Assembly: GCA_035288225.1 (NCBI GenBank) | Contig: DATEAT010000027.1 | Location: forward strand, 1-13,486 | Direction: 5' to 3' | Origin: RBG-16-64-43 sp035288225 | GTDB lineage: Bacteria; Chloroflexota; Anaerolineae; Anaerolineales; RBG-16-64-43 | DNA length: 13,486 nt | Part shown: one piece after another, positions 1 to 6,640 of the stretch | How the letters are laid out: each line of letters begins with the position of its first letter | Numbering within the stretch: the first letter of the stretch is position 1 | The notes under the pieces: model-generated | The model's database searches: none | What the model was told of the DNA's origin: nothing | What the model saw: the letters and a program-made list of their open reading frames with translations, nothing else | Translations under genes and position numbers: made by a program

Positions 1-286
1 GGCCCGGGCCCGGGCCGTTGACAAACAACTCGACTTCCTGCATGCCCATTTCCATCGCCGCTTTGGCCGCCTGCTGTGCCGCCAGACGAGCCGCGAAGGG
101 CGTGCTCTTGCGCGAGCCTTTGAAGCCCGAGGTGCCCGCGCTGGCCCAGGCGATGGCGTTGCCCTGGGTGTCGGTGAGCGTGACGATGGTGTTATTGAAG
201 GAGGCGTGAATATGCGCCTGCCCAGAAGCCACCGTTCGCTTGCCCTTCTTCGAAGCGCGACCGACGCTCTTCGCTGCTTGTGTCAT
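1..286 (-). CDS. rpsK: 30S ribosomal protein S11, N-terminal part (3' end outside window)
   Basis: S11 is a platform protein that lines the mRNA exit path with S7 and S18. The first 95 codons are present; full-length members are about 125-130 residues, so the last quarter is cut off by the window edge. It starts MTQAAKSVGRASKKGKRTVA, then shows SGQAHIHASFNNTIVTLTDT (21-40), WASAGTSGFKGSRKSTPFAA (47-66) and ends in FVNGPGPG at the edge. The ATG at 286 follows GAGGA with short spacing (3 nt). The frame is intact throughout. Confidence 0.97.
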   Translation of the reverse strand, partial: MTQAAKSVGRASKKGKRTVASGQAHIHASFNNTIVTLTDTQGNAIAWASAGTSGFKGSRKSTPFAARLAAQQAAKAAMEMGMQEVELFVNGPGPG

Positions 287-420
287 AGGTCCTCGCTATT
301 CTTCCTGAACAACCACTCACTCCGCGCCGCGTGCCCAGTGCCGGCCCGCAGCCGTTGGGGGGAAGGAGCCCCGGGGGCGCGGCAGCCAGCATGCGGCGGA
401 CCCTCCGCCAAAAGATGCGG
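287..420 (-). other. Long rpsM-rpsK intergenic region with a hairpin
   Basis: This 134-nt gap has no convincing gene. On the mRNA strand a perfect 6-bp hairpin (GGCGGA, GGG loop, TCCGCC; 395-409) sits 11 nt after the rpsM stop. There is no following U-run, so it is not an intrinsic terminator. The rest is GC-rich with a run CCCCCGGGGC and, near the end, the rpsK ribosome binding site GAGGA. A regulatory or processing role is possible but unproven. Confidence 0.4.
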
Positions 421-810
421 TTACTTCTTCTTCGCTCCGCGTCGGCGGCCGCGGCCGGCCACCGTCTTCTTGGGCCCCTTGCGCGTGCGCGAATTGGTGC
501 GCGTACGCTGCCCACGTGCCGGCAGGTTGCGCCGGTGGCGCAGCCCGCGGTAACAGCCAATCTCCACCAGGCGCTTGATATTCATCTGCACCTCGCGGCG
601 CAGATCGCCCTCCACGGTGAAGTTTTTGCCGATGTAGTCGCGCAGCGCCGTCACCTCGGCCTCCGTCAGATCACGCACCCGTGTATCAGGGCTGATCTTG
701 GTGGCCTGCAGGATGCGCTGTGCCGTCGGCTGGCCGACCCCGAAGATATAGGTCAGCCCCACCTCAATGCGCTTCTCGCGCGGCAAGTCAACGCCTTCAA
801 TACGCGCCAT
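421..810 (-). CDS. rpsM: 30S ribosomal protein S13
   Basis: S13 in the 30S head forms inter-subunit bridges and touches the P-site tRNA. It is 129 residues. It begins MARIEGVDLPREKRIEVGLT, has the helix-two-turn-helix region over about 14-60 (with YIFGVGQPTAQRIL at 21-34), and the GLRHRRNLPARGQRTRTN signature (89-106). The tail is strongly basic (RGRRRGAKKK), slightly longer than in many S13s. The start follows rpmJ by 5 nt with AAGGG as ribosome binding site. After the stop comes a 134-nt gap before rpsK, long for this pair. Confidence 0.98.
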   Translation of the reverse strand: MARIEGVDLPREKRIEVGLTYIFGVGQPTAQRILQATKISPDTRVRDLTEAEVTALRDYIGKNFTVEGDLRREVQMNIKRLVEIGCYRGLRHRRNLPARGQRTRTNSRTRKGPKKTVAGRGRRRGAKKK

Positions 811-815
811 GGCCC

Positions 816-929
816 TTATCCCTGTCGCTGCTTGTGCTTCGGATTGTCACAAATCACATACACCTTGCCTGCCCGTCGAACGATCTTGCACTTCGGGCAG
901 CGCCTGCGAACCGACGAAGATACTTTCAT
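816..929 (-). CDS. rpmJ: 50S ribosomal protein L36 (C+ type)
   Basis: The smallest large-subunit protein, 37 residues plus a TAA stop, found by translating the map-rpsM interval. It reads MKVSSSVRRRCPKCKIVRR (1-19), then AGKVYVICDNPKHKQRQG (20-37). The zinc ligands of the C+ form are Cys11, Cys14, Cys27 and His32. The length and pattern match the family exactly. An AAGGA sits about 12 bases upstream of the ATG, rather far, with GTGAG closer. It lies 41 nt after map and 5 nt before rpsM, its usual neighbour. Confidence 0.97.
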   Translation of the reverse strand: MKVSSSVRRRCPKCKIVRRAGKVYVICDNPKHKQRQG

Positions 930-970
930 TGCCGCTCACTTCCTTTCTGCCAACCCCCTGCGCTCGCGCC

Positions 971-1738
971 TCACTCCAGGGTGAGGATCAACGGGCCATC
1001 TGCCGTCACGGCCACCGTATGTTCAAAATGCGCGGTCAACGACCCGTCGGCCGAGACCACCGTCCAGCGGTTGTCGAGCACCGCCGTTTCGTTGGTGCCC
1101 ACCAGCACCATCGGCTCGAGGGCGATGGTCATGCCCTCGCGCAGCGGCACACCGCGCCCGGCCTGCCCGTAGTTGGGCACTTGCGGGTCCTCGTGCATCG
1201 CCCGCCCGACCCCGTGGCCGGTGTAGTCGCGCACCACGTGAAACCCGGCGCGCTCGACCACCTCCTGAATCGCCGCCGACACATCGCCGGTGCGATTCGC
1301 ATCCACCATCTTTTCGATGCCGGCTTTGAGCGCCGCTTCGGTCACCCGCAGCAGCTTCTCGGCCAGCGTCGAAATCGATCCGAGCCCCATGCTGAACGCT
1401 GAGTCGCCGACGTAACCTTCAAACACCGTGCCGCAGTCCACGCTGACAATATCCCCCTCGCGCAACTTGCGCTTGCCGGGGATGCCGTGCACTAGCTCGT
1501 CGTTCACACTGACCGTGGTCACCGCCGGGAAGGGCGGTTCCCCGTATCCGAGAAACGCCGGCTGCGCCCCGTGTTTGCGGATGACCTCCGCCGCAGCCTC
1601 ACTGATGTCCGCGGTCGTCACTCCTGGGCGGATGACCGCGCGCGCCGCCGCCAACGCACGGGCATTGATTCGCCCGGCCTCGCGCATGATGGCAAGTTCG
1701 TCGGGCGTCTTGAGCGAGATGCCGCGCTTCCAGGGCAT
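971..1738 (-). CDS. map: Methionine aminopeptidase, type I
   Basis: Removes the N-terminal methionine from nascent proteins after deformylation; a cobalt/manganese/iron-type dimetal enzyme of the pita-bread fold. It is 255 residues, typical for type Ia. All five metal ligands are visible: Asp101 (SVDCG), Asp112 (VGDSA), His175 (YTGHGVG), Glu208 (ALEPM) and Glu239 (HFEHT), each four higher than the E. coli numbering. His84 (ELVHGIPG) matches the catalytic histidine. The N-terminus has no zinc-finger extension. It begins 2 nt after the adk stop with a weak Shine-Dalgarno, so it may be coupled to adk translation. rpmJ follows after 41 nt; no infA lies between them. Confidence 0.97.
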   Translation of the reverse strand: MPWKRGISLKTPDELAIMREAGRINARALAAARAVIRPGVTTADISEAAAEVIRKHGAQPAFLGYGEPPFPAVTTVSVNDELVHGIPGKRKLREGDIVSVDCGTVFEGYVGDSAFSMGLGSISTLAEKLLRVTEAALKAGIEKMVDANRTGDVSAAIQEVVERAGFHVVRDYTGHGVGRAMHEDPQVPNYGQAGRGVPLREGMTIALEPMVLVGTNETAVLDNRWTVVSADGSLTAHFEHTVAVTADGPLILTLE

Positions 1739-1740
1739 GC

Positions 1741-2397
1741 TCAGGTCGCCTTCACCGCGGCCATGAGGTCCGCCGTCACATCCTCGATCGGCCGGTCGCC
1801 GTCAATCTCCACCAGCATTCCCTCGCCGCGATAGAATTCGACCAGCGGTGCCGTCTGCTCGCTGTACACCTGGATGCGCCGGCGAACGGTTTCCTCGCTG
1901 TCGTCATCGCGTTGGTAAAGGTCCGATCCATCCACATCGCACGTTCCCGCGACGCGCGGCGGGTTGAGCTTGCGGTGATACACGTGGCCTTTGGCCCGGC
2001 ACGTCAGCCGCCCGGCCAGCCGGTCGACCAGCGTGGCCACGGGCGCCGTCACAAAGGGCACAAGCCGCACGCAGCCGTGGCAGACTTGCTCCAGTGTCTT
2101 CTCGAGCGCCTCGGCCTGGGCCGTCGTGCGCGGGAAGCCATCCAGGATGGCGCCCCGGCCGCAATCCGGCTGGGCCAGCCGTTCGCGAACCATGGCGATC
2201 GTCACTTCATCCGGCACCAGCTCGCCGCGGTCGATGAAGCTTTGCGCCAGGCGCCCCAGCTCGCTCTTCTCACGCATATGGTGGCGAAACAAGTCGCCTG
2301 TTGAAATGTGCGGTATCGCCAACTTCTTTGCCAACACCGCCGCCTGGGTTCCTTTGCCGGCACCCGGCGGGCCGAGCATCACGATGTAAAGCGACAT
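1741..2397 (-). CDS. adk: Adenylate kinase
   Basis: Adenylate kinase (ATP + AMP to 2 ADP), cytosolic. It is 218 residues, the long-form length with a full LID domain. The P-loop is GPPGAGKGT (9-17); STGDLFR (32-38) and DGFPRT (86-91) are the AMP-site motifs; the LID covers about 127-165, with YQRDDD at 161-166. The LID has Cys133, Lys136, Cys153 and Asp156 at the four positions that bind zinc in Gram-positive-type enzymes, so one expected cysteine is lysine. The ATG at 2397 has GAGG six bases upstream. It lies 27 nt after secY and 2 nt before map. Confidence 0.97.
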   Translation of the reverse strand: MSLYIVMLGPPGAGKGTQAAVLAKKLAIPHISTGDLFRHHMREKSELGRLAQSFIDRGELVPDEVTIAMVRERLAQPDCGRGAILDGFPRTTAQAEALEKTLEQVCHGCVRLVPFVTAPVATLVDRLAGRLTCRAKGHVYHRKLNPPRVAGTCDVDGSDLYQRDDDSEETVRRRIQVYSEQTAPLVEFYRGEGMLVEIDGDRPIEDVTADLMAAVKAT

Positions 2398-2424
2398 GTC
2401 GGGCCTCGTGGTCCAGCCCCGGCG

Positions 2425-3765
2425 CTAATGAACGAGCATCGACTCGTCGTAACCCCTCAGCTTGAGCTCCGCCTCGAGATTGAAGAAAAGATCGCGTACC
2501 ACGCCCACCACGATCAGCAGGCCCGAGGACGAAACCAGCAACAGGCTGCTGCTTCCAGCGAACGGCAGCGCCACGTTCACAATGTAGGGCAAGACGGCCA
2601 CGATGCCCAGGAACAGCGCCCCGGGGAGCGTGATCCGCCGCATGACCCGTGTTAGATAGCGCTGGGTGGGTGCTCCCGCCGTCACCCCAGGGATCTGCGC
2701 TCCCGAGCGCTTGAGGTTGTCGCCGTAATTCTGCTGGGCGAAGAGCACATCGGTATAGAAGAATGTGAAGGCCACGACCAGCACGAAATACATCAACCCG
2801 TACCATCCGCTCTGGCCGCCAAAGATCGACTCGACGCCCGCCGCCAGGTTGCGCACCCACAACGTCTTGGAAGCGATAAAGAACTGGGCGATGATCGCCG
2901 GGAAGGTCAGGAACGACTGGGCGAAGATGAGCGGGATCATGCCCGCCATGTTCACCAAGAGCGGCAGCGTGCCCTTGACCGGCATTGCCTGGCGGTGGCC
3001 GATGCGCCGGCCGGGGTACATCACCGGCACGTTGCGCCGCCCTTGCTGCACCACCACGATGGCAAACACGGTCAGGATCATCAGCACCAGGTAGAACGCG
3101 ATCAGGAACCAACGCCGTTGCTCGTCGGTGAGCAGCTGGCCGAAGTTGGCCGGGATGCGCGACACGATGCCTGCGAAAATGATCAGCGACAGGCCTTGGT
3201 TGCGCACGCCGTATTCTGAAATCAGTTCACCCAGCCAGATGCCGAACATCGTCCCGGCAGTCATCGTGAGCAGGGTGGTGATCGTCGGCAATAGGTTCTC
3301 ACCGGTGAAGCCAAAGTGTTTGATGATCGGCAGCCCGCCGGCCAGCGTCTGGAACAGGCGCACCTGGCCGATTGCATTGAGCGTGGCCATCGGCACGGCC
3401 AGGTAGTATGTCCAGCGCTCCATCCAGCGCCGGCCTTCCTGCGGGTCTTCCTTCATGCGCCGGTCCCAGGCGGGGATGATCGGCACCAGAAGCTGCAGGA
3501 TGATCTGCGCCGTGATGTAGGGGTAGACCCCCATGGCCAGCACCGAGAAGTTCGACACGGTGCCGCCCGACAGCAGGTCGAGCAGGTTGAGCAGCGTGCT
3601 GCCGGCGCCTCCCTGGGCGAATATCTGCGCCAGGGCGGCGCGGTCTACACCCGGCACGGGCACATGCGAGGCCAGGCGGTAGATCACGAGCAACGCCAGC
3701 GTGATGAGCAGCCGGTTGCGCAGGTCCTGAGCGGTCCATAGATGACGCAAGGCCGAACGCCGCAT
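2425..3765 (-). CDS. secY: Protein translocase subunit SecY
   Basis: SecY is the channel of the Sec translocon in the cytoplasmic membrane. It is 446 residues, the usual length, with about ten hydrophobic segments (roughly 18-36, 70-92, 118-136, 158-180, 190-206, 218-240, 266-290, 320-340, 378-398, 405-424). The plug region falls near 50-72. The 5th cytoplasmic loop reads NLKRSGAQIPGVTAGAPTQR; where many bacterial SecYs have Arg (IPGIRPG, E. coli Arg357), this has Thr362. The ATG at 3765 has AAGGAG seven bases upstream. It sits between rplO and adk, the standard place in spc. secE and secG are not in the window. Confidence 0.97.
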   Translation of the reverse strand: MRRSALRHLWTAQDLRNRLLITLALLVIYRLASHVPVPGVDRAALAQIFAQGGAGSTLLNLLDLLSGGTVSNFSVLAMGVYPYITAQIILQLLVPIIPAWDRRMKEDPQEGRRWMERWTYYLAVPMATLNAIGQVRLFQTLAGGLPIIKHFGFTGENLLPTITTLLTMTAGTMFGIWLGELISEYGVRNQGLSLIIFAGIVSRIPANFGQLLTDEQRRWFLIAFYLVLMILTVFAIVVVQQGRRNVPVMYPGRRIGHRQAMPVKGTLPLLVNMAGMIPLIFAQSFLTFPAIIAQFFIASKTLWVRNLAAGVESIFGGQSGWYGLMYFVLVVAFTFFYTDVLFAQQNYGDNLKRSGAQIPGVTAGAPTQRYLTRVMRRITLPGALFLGIVAVLPYIVNVALPFAGSSSLLLVSSSGLLIVVGVVRDLFFNLEAELKLRGYDESMLVH

Positions 3766-3789
3766 GCTCTGGCTCCTTAGTCTCCACCG

Positions 3790-4242
3790 CTAAGCGGCGG
3801 AGAACTCCTCCACGGTGCCGCCCGCCGCCTCGATCTTGGCGCGGGCTCCTTTGCTGATGCGCTGCACATGAATGGTCAGCGCCACTTTCACTTCGCCCCG
3901 GCCGAGAATGACCACCGGCAGTTCAGGGCGGCTGAGCAGCCCCAGGCCCGCCAGCGACTCGGGCGTGACGCGCGTGCCAGCTGGAAGCGAGGCCAAGGTT
4001 TCCAAGTTGACCTCGTTGTATATCGTCCGATGGAGCGGATCGAACCCGCGCTTGAAGGGCAGACTCCGGAAGAGCGGCAGGTTGCCGCCCTGGAAATACA
4101 GCCCGGGGCCCCCGCCCTGGCGCGCGCCCTGGCCCTTGGTGCCGCGCCCGGCAGTCTTGCCTTGCCCGGCGGCGATGCCGCGGCCAACGCGCTTCTTGCG
4201 ATGCGTGGCGCCAGGGTTGGGCTTGAGCTCATGCAGTTTCAT
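3790..4242 (-). CDS. rplO: 50S ribosomal protein L15
   Basis: L15 is a 23S-binding assembly protein. It is 150 residues, normal. The N-terminus MKLHELKPNPGATHRKKRVG and the Gly-rich, Lys/Arg-rich stretch to about residue 55 (GRGIAAGQGKTAGRGTKGQG) are typical; next comes FQGGNLPLFRSLPFKRGF in place of the more common FEGGQMPLYRRLPKRGF. The C-terminal domain (VILGRGEVKVALTIHVQRIS, SKGARAKIEAAGGTVE) is intact. The start shares one base with the rpmD stop, so coupling by termination-reinitiation is likely. secY follows after 24 nt. Confidence 0.97.
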   Translation of the reverse strand: MKLHELKPNPGATHRKKRVGRGIAAGQGKTAGRGTKGQGARQGGGPGLYFQGGNLPLFRSLPFKRGFDPLHRTIYNEVNLETLASLPAGTRVTPESLAGLGLLSRPELPVVILGRGEVKVALTIHVQRISKGARAKIEAAGGTVEEFSAA

Positions 4243-4484
4243 TACGCCTTCTCCTTGCCGGCCGGCGCGGCCTCGACGCTGACCAGGTGAGCCACCTTGG
4301 CCAGCATGCCGCGCAGTTGAGGCGTGTCTTCCTGCTCGACGACTTGATTGATGTGCCGCAGGCCGAGCGCCGCAATGGTCGCCTTGTGGCGGTAGGTGTT
4401 ACCGATCGGGCTGCGCACAAGGCGCACGCGCACGCGCCCGGCAGCCTGGCTCTTGCGCGCTCGGGGTTTGGATGGACTAGTCAC
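4242..4484 (-). CDS. rpmD: 50S ribosomal protein L30
   Basis: L30 is a small large-subunit protein missing from some bacterial lineages. It is 80 residues; most bacterial L30s are about 58-62, the extra being a basic N-terminal stretch (TSPSKPRARKSQAAG) and a short C-terminal tail (EAAPAGKEKA). The core is VRVRLVRSPIGNTYRHKATI followed by ALGLRHINQVVEQEDTPQLRG. The start codon is GTG at 4484, overlapping rpsE by 8 nt, with GGAGG four bases away. A later start inside the basic region cannot be excluded but I see no better ribosome binding site. Its TAA shares one base with the rplO ATG (TAATG). Confidence 0.93.
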   Translation of the reverse strand: MTSPSKPRARKSQAAGRVRVRLVRSPIGNTYRHKATIAALGLRHINQVVEQEDTPQLRGMLAKVAHLVSVEAAPAGKEKA

Positions 4485-5016
4485 TCTTCCTCCGCTCCCA
4501 GAAGGGCATCAGGCTTTCGGCCGGCTTGCCGCGCATGGCGGCCAGCTTGGCCGGGTCGTACAGCCGCTCCAGGGCATCCACCGTGGCTCGCACCACATTG
4601 AGGGTGTTCGCCGAGCCGAGCGACTTGGTAAGGATGTCGCGCACGCCGGCGGCCTCGAGCACGGCGCGCACGCCGCCGGCCGCGATCACTCCCGTGCCGG
4701 GCGAGGCCGGTTTGAGCAGGACCACGGCCCCGCCGCAGCGACCGGTCACCTCATGCGGGATGGTCGTGCGCGATAGCGGGATGGCCTTCATGACGTGGCG
4801 CGCACGCTCAGTGCCCTTGCGGATCGCATCCGGCACCGTGCGGCTCTTGCCCATGCCGATGCCCACCCGGCCATGGTTGTCGCCCACCACCACTACCGTG
4901 CGAAAGGAGAAGTGGCGGCCGCCCTTGACCACTTTGGCAACCCGGGCGATGTCGATCACGCGCTCGTCGAATTCCGGCTTTTCCTCGACCCGGACGTTTC
5001 TCTCATTTCGTGGCAT
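4477..5016 (-). CDS. rpsE: 30S ribosomal protein S5
   Basis: S5 is involved in decoding fidelity and the mRNA entry helicase. It is 179 residues. The double-stranded RNA-binding-like domain covers about 17-80, with RVAKVVKGGRHFSFRTVVVV (25-44) and GRVGIGMGKSRTVPDAIRKG (49-68). The second domain has GGAVVLLKPASPGTGVIAAG and LGSANTLNVVRATVDAL. The ATG at 5016 follows GGGAG at good spacing. Its 3' end overlaps rpmD by 8 nt; the last codons carry the GGAGGA used by rpmD. Confidence 0.98.
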   Translation of the reverse strand: MPRNERNVRVEEKPEFDERVIDIARVAKVVKGGRHFSFRTVVVVGDNHGRVGIGMGKSRTVPDAIRKGTERARHVMKAIPLSRTTIPHEVTGRCGGAVVLLKPASPGTGVIAAGGVRAVLEAAGVRDILTKSLGSANTLNVVRATVDALERLYDPAKLAAMRGKPAESLMPFWERRKSD

Positions 5017-5030
5017 GTTTCACTCCCGCG

Positions 5031-5396
5031 CTAGAACTCGAGCCCGGCCTCGCGCGCACCATCCGCCAGCGCACGCACGCGACCCTGATAGCGGTACCCG
5101 CCGCGATCGAAAACGACGGCGGCAATGCCCTTCGCCCGCGCCCGCTCGGCCACCAGCTTGCCCACTTCCTTGGCTTGCTGGCTCTTGTTGAGGCCTTTGA
5201 GCTTGGCGGCCAGACCGCGGTCGAGGGTCGACGCGGCGGCCAGTGTCTGCCCGCGCTCGTCGTCAATCACCTGGGCATACACCTCCGACAGGCTGCGGAA
5301 GACGCTCAGCCGCGGGCGCGCGGTGGTGCCGCTGACGGTGCGGCGGATATGCATGTGGCGGCGCTTGCGCGCCTGAGTTCGAGATTTGTGCGCCAT
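5031..5396 (-). CDS. rplR: 50S ribosomal protein L18
   Basis: L18 binds 5S rRNA with L5 in the central protuberance. It is 121 residues from the chosen start, the usual length. It begins with the basic AHKSRTQARKRRHMHIRRTV and continues with TARPRLSVFRSLSEVYAQVI. FDRGGYRYQGRVRALADGAR is the conserved C-terminal segment. Two adjacent ATGs lie at 5399 and 5396; AGGTGA sits one base before the first and four before the second, so the second is preferred. The choice only alters one methionine. The gap to rpsE is 14 nt. Confidence 0.96.
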   Translation of the reverse strand: MAHKSRTQARKRRHMHIRRTVSGTTARPRLSVFRSLSEVYAQVIDDERGQTLAAASTLDRGLAAKLKGLNKSQQAKEVGKLVAERARAKGIAAVVFDRGGYRYQGRVRALADGAREAGLEF

Positions 5397-5407
5397 CATC
5401 TCACCTG

Positions 5408-5959
5408 TTACTTGGCAGCGGCCTTGCCGGCCTTGCCCGCCTTGTGGCGAACCCGTTCCCCGACGTAGCGCAGACCCTTGCCCTTGTACGGCTCGGGCGG
5501 CCGGATCTTGCGCAAGTCGGCGGCCACTTGGCCGACGAGTTCCTTGTCGTATCCGCTCACCTGAATGATGCGCGTCTTCTCCTCCACGCTGAAGCCGATG
5601 CCCTCCGGCGGCTTGACCACCACCGGATGCGAGAAGCCCACGCTCACCACCAGGTTCTTCTCCTTAAGCTCGGCGCGGTACCCCACGCCTTCGATTTGCA
5701 GCTTCTTGGAGTAGCCCTGGCTCACCCCGGTGACCATGTTCTGGATCAGCGAACGGGTCATTCCGTGAAATGCGCGCCAGCGCCGCTCGTCGCTTTCCCG
5801 CTGGACCGTCACCTCTTCGCCCTGCTGGGCGATGGTCATGCCGTGCGGGAAGGAGCGGGTCAGTTCGCCCTTCGGGCCGCGCACGTGCACCTGGGTGCCG
5901 GTGACTTCCACCTTCACTCCGGCCGGGATCTTCACCGGCATTCGTCCAATTCGCGACAC
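5408..5959 (-). CDS. rplF: 50S ribosomal protein L6
   Basis: L6 is at the base of the factor-binding site near the sarcin-ricin loop. It is 183 residues and shows the two repeated alpha/beta domains: the first over about 1-82, the second over about 83-170. GYSKKLQIEGVGYRA (82-96) and RPPEPYKGKGLRY (153-165) are the family signatures. The start codon is GTG at 5959, with AAGGAGG five bases upstream and the expected MSRIGRMPV beginning. An ATG a few bases further upstream is out of frame. The C-terminal tail is Lys/Ala-rich (KAGKAGKAAAK). rplR follows after 8-11 nt. Confidence 0.97.
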   Translation of the reverse strand: MSRIGRMPVKIPAGVKVEVTGTQVHVRGPKGELTRSFPHGMTIAQQGEEVTVQRESDERRWRAFHGMTRSLIQNMVTGVSQGYSKKLQIEGVGYRAELKEKNLVVSVGFSHPVVVKPPEGIGFSVEEKTRIIQVSGYDKELVGQVAADLRKIRPPEPYKGKGLRYVGERVRHKAGKAGKAAAK

Positions 5960-6004
5960 GCCATCCTCCTTGCGCCCGTTCTGGCCGTACTGCGCCAGGC
6001 GCGC

Positions 6005-6415
6005 CTACCAGACCTTGCAGATCACTTCACCGCCCACACCCAGCTTGCGGGCGCGCGCGCCGGTCATCACGCCCTTGGGCGTGGAGAGAATCGTTACCCC
6101 CAGGCCCGACAGCACCCGCGGGATCTCGTTGCGCCCGGCATACACCCGCCGCCCTGGGCGGCTGACGCGCTCGAGCCCGGCGATCACCGGGCGCCTCTCG
6201 CGGCGCTCGCCGACGTACTTGAGGTGGACGCGCAGCGCGGAAAACTTGCCCTCTTCGTCGACCACCTCGAACTTGTCGATGTAGCCTTCGTCCTTAAGGA
6301 TCTGCGCCAGCGAGGCCTTAATGCGCGAGGCAGGCATAGCCACGACGCCATGCCCGGCCATCAGCCCGTTGCGGATGCGGGTTAGCATGTCGGCGATAGG
6401 ATCCGTAATGGTCAT
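6005..6415 (-). CDS. rpsH: 30S ribosomal protein S8
   Basis: S8 is a primary 16S rRNA-binding protein of the platform. In E. coli it also represses the spc operon by binding near the rplE start. It is 136 residues (usual about 130-133). The N-terminus TDPIADMLTRIRNG and the C-terminal STPKGVMTGARARKLGVGGE are classic. The ATG at 6415 has AAGGAG nine bases upstream. I did not see an obvious copy of the 16S helix 21 S8-binding motif at the rplE start here, though this needs a structure search. Confidence 0.97.
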   Translation of the reverse strand: MTITDPIADMLTRIRNGLMAGHGVVAMPASRIKASLAQILKDEGYIDKFEVVDEEGKFSALRVHLKYVGERRERRPVIAGLERVSRPGRRVYAGRNEIPRVLSGLGVTILSTPKGVMTGARARKLGVGGEVICKVW

Positions 6416-6455
6416 CAGATGACTCTCCTTCCGATCCAGAAGGGCACACCCGCCC

Positions 6456-6638
6456 TTACCACGAGGCCTTCGTCACGCCGGGGATTCTCCCCGCCAAGGC
6501 CTGCTCGCGGAAGCAAATCCGGCACATTTGGAACTTGCGCATATAACCGCGCGGTCGGCCGCACAGGCGGCAGCGGTTGCGCACTTGCACCGGGTACTTG
6601 CGGCGGGTCTCACGAATGACAATCGATTTCTTGGCCAT
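6456..6638 (-). CDS. rpsZ: 30S ribosomal protein S14, zinc-binding (type Z)
   Basis: S14 of the 30S head in its short, zinc-containing form. It is 60 residues, typical for type Z, against about 89-101 for the zinc-free form. The four cysteines are C23, C26, C39 and C42 (CRLC and CRIC). The body KFQMCRICFRE followed by ALAGRIPGVTKASW is diagnostic. It starts 2 nt after rplE, with AAGGGG inside the end of rplE as a likely Shine-Dalgarno. Bacteria with this form often carry a zinc-independent paralogue elsewhere under Zur control; none is in the window. Confidence 0.97.
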   Translation of the reverse strand: MAKKSIVIRETRRKYPVQVRNRCRLCGRPRGYMRKFQMCRICFREQALAGRIPGVTKASW

Positions 6639-6640
6639 GC

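Noticed and set aside
1..17. GGCCCGGGCCCGGGCC simple repeat at the window start
   Set aside because: It is simply the Gly-Pro-Gly-Pro-Gly coding stretch of S11, a conserved protein motif.
192..560. A 122-codon minus-strand open frame spanning the rpsM-rpsK gap
   Set aside because: It overlaps both rpsM and rpsK in another frame, has no recognisable sequence, and its start lies inside rpsM without a supporting ribosome binding site.
3775..3800. CCGCCGCTTAGCGG at the rplO stop as a possible terminator before secY
   Set aside because: The stem is only about 4 bp, includes the stop codon and has no following U-run. secY has its own good ribosome binding site 24 nt on, so continued transcription is more likely.
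5960..6004. CTGGC/GCCAG inverted repeat in the rpsH-rplF gap
   Set aside because: Only 5 bp with an 8-nt loop in GC-rich DNA; not distinguishable from chance.
5444..6385. A 313-codon plus-strand open frame over rplF and rpsH
   Set aside because: Antisense shadow with an Ala/His/Leu-rich low-information translation.
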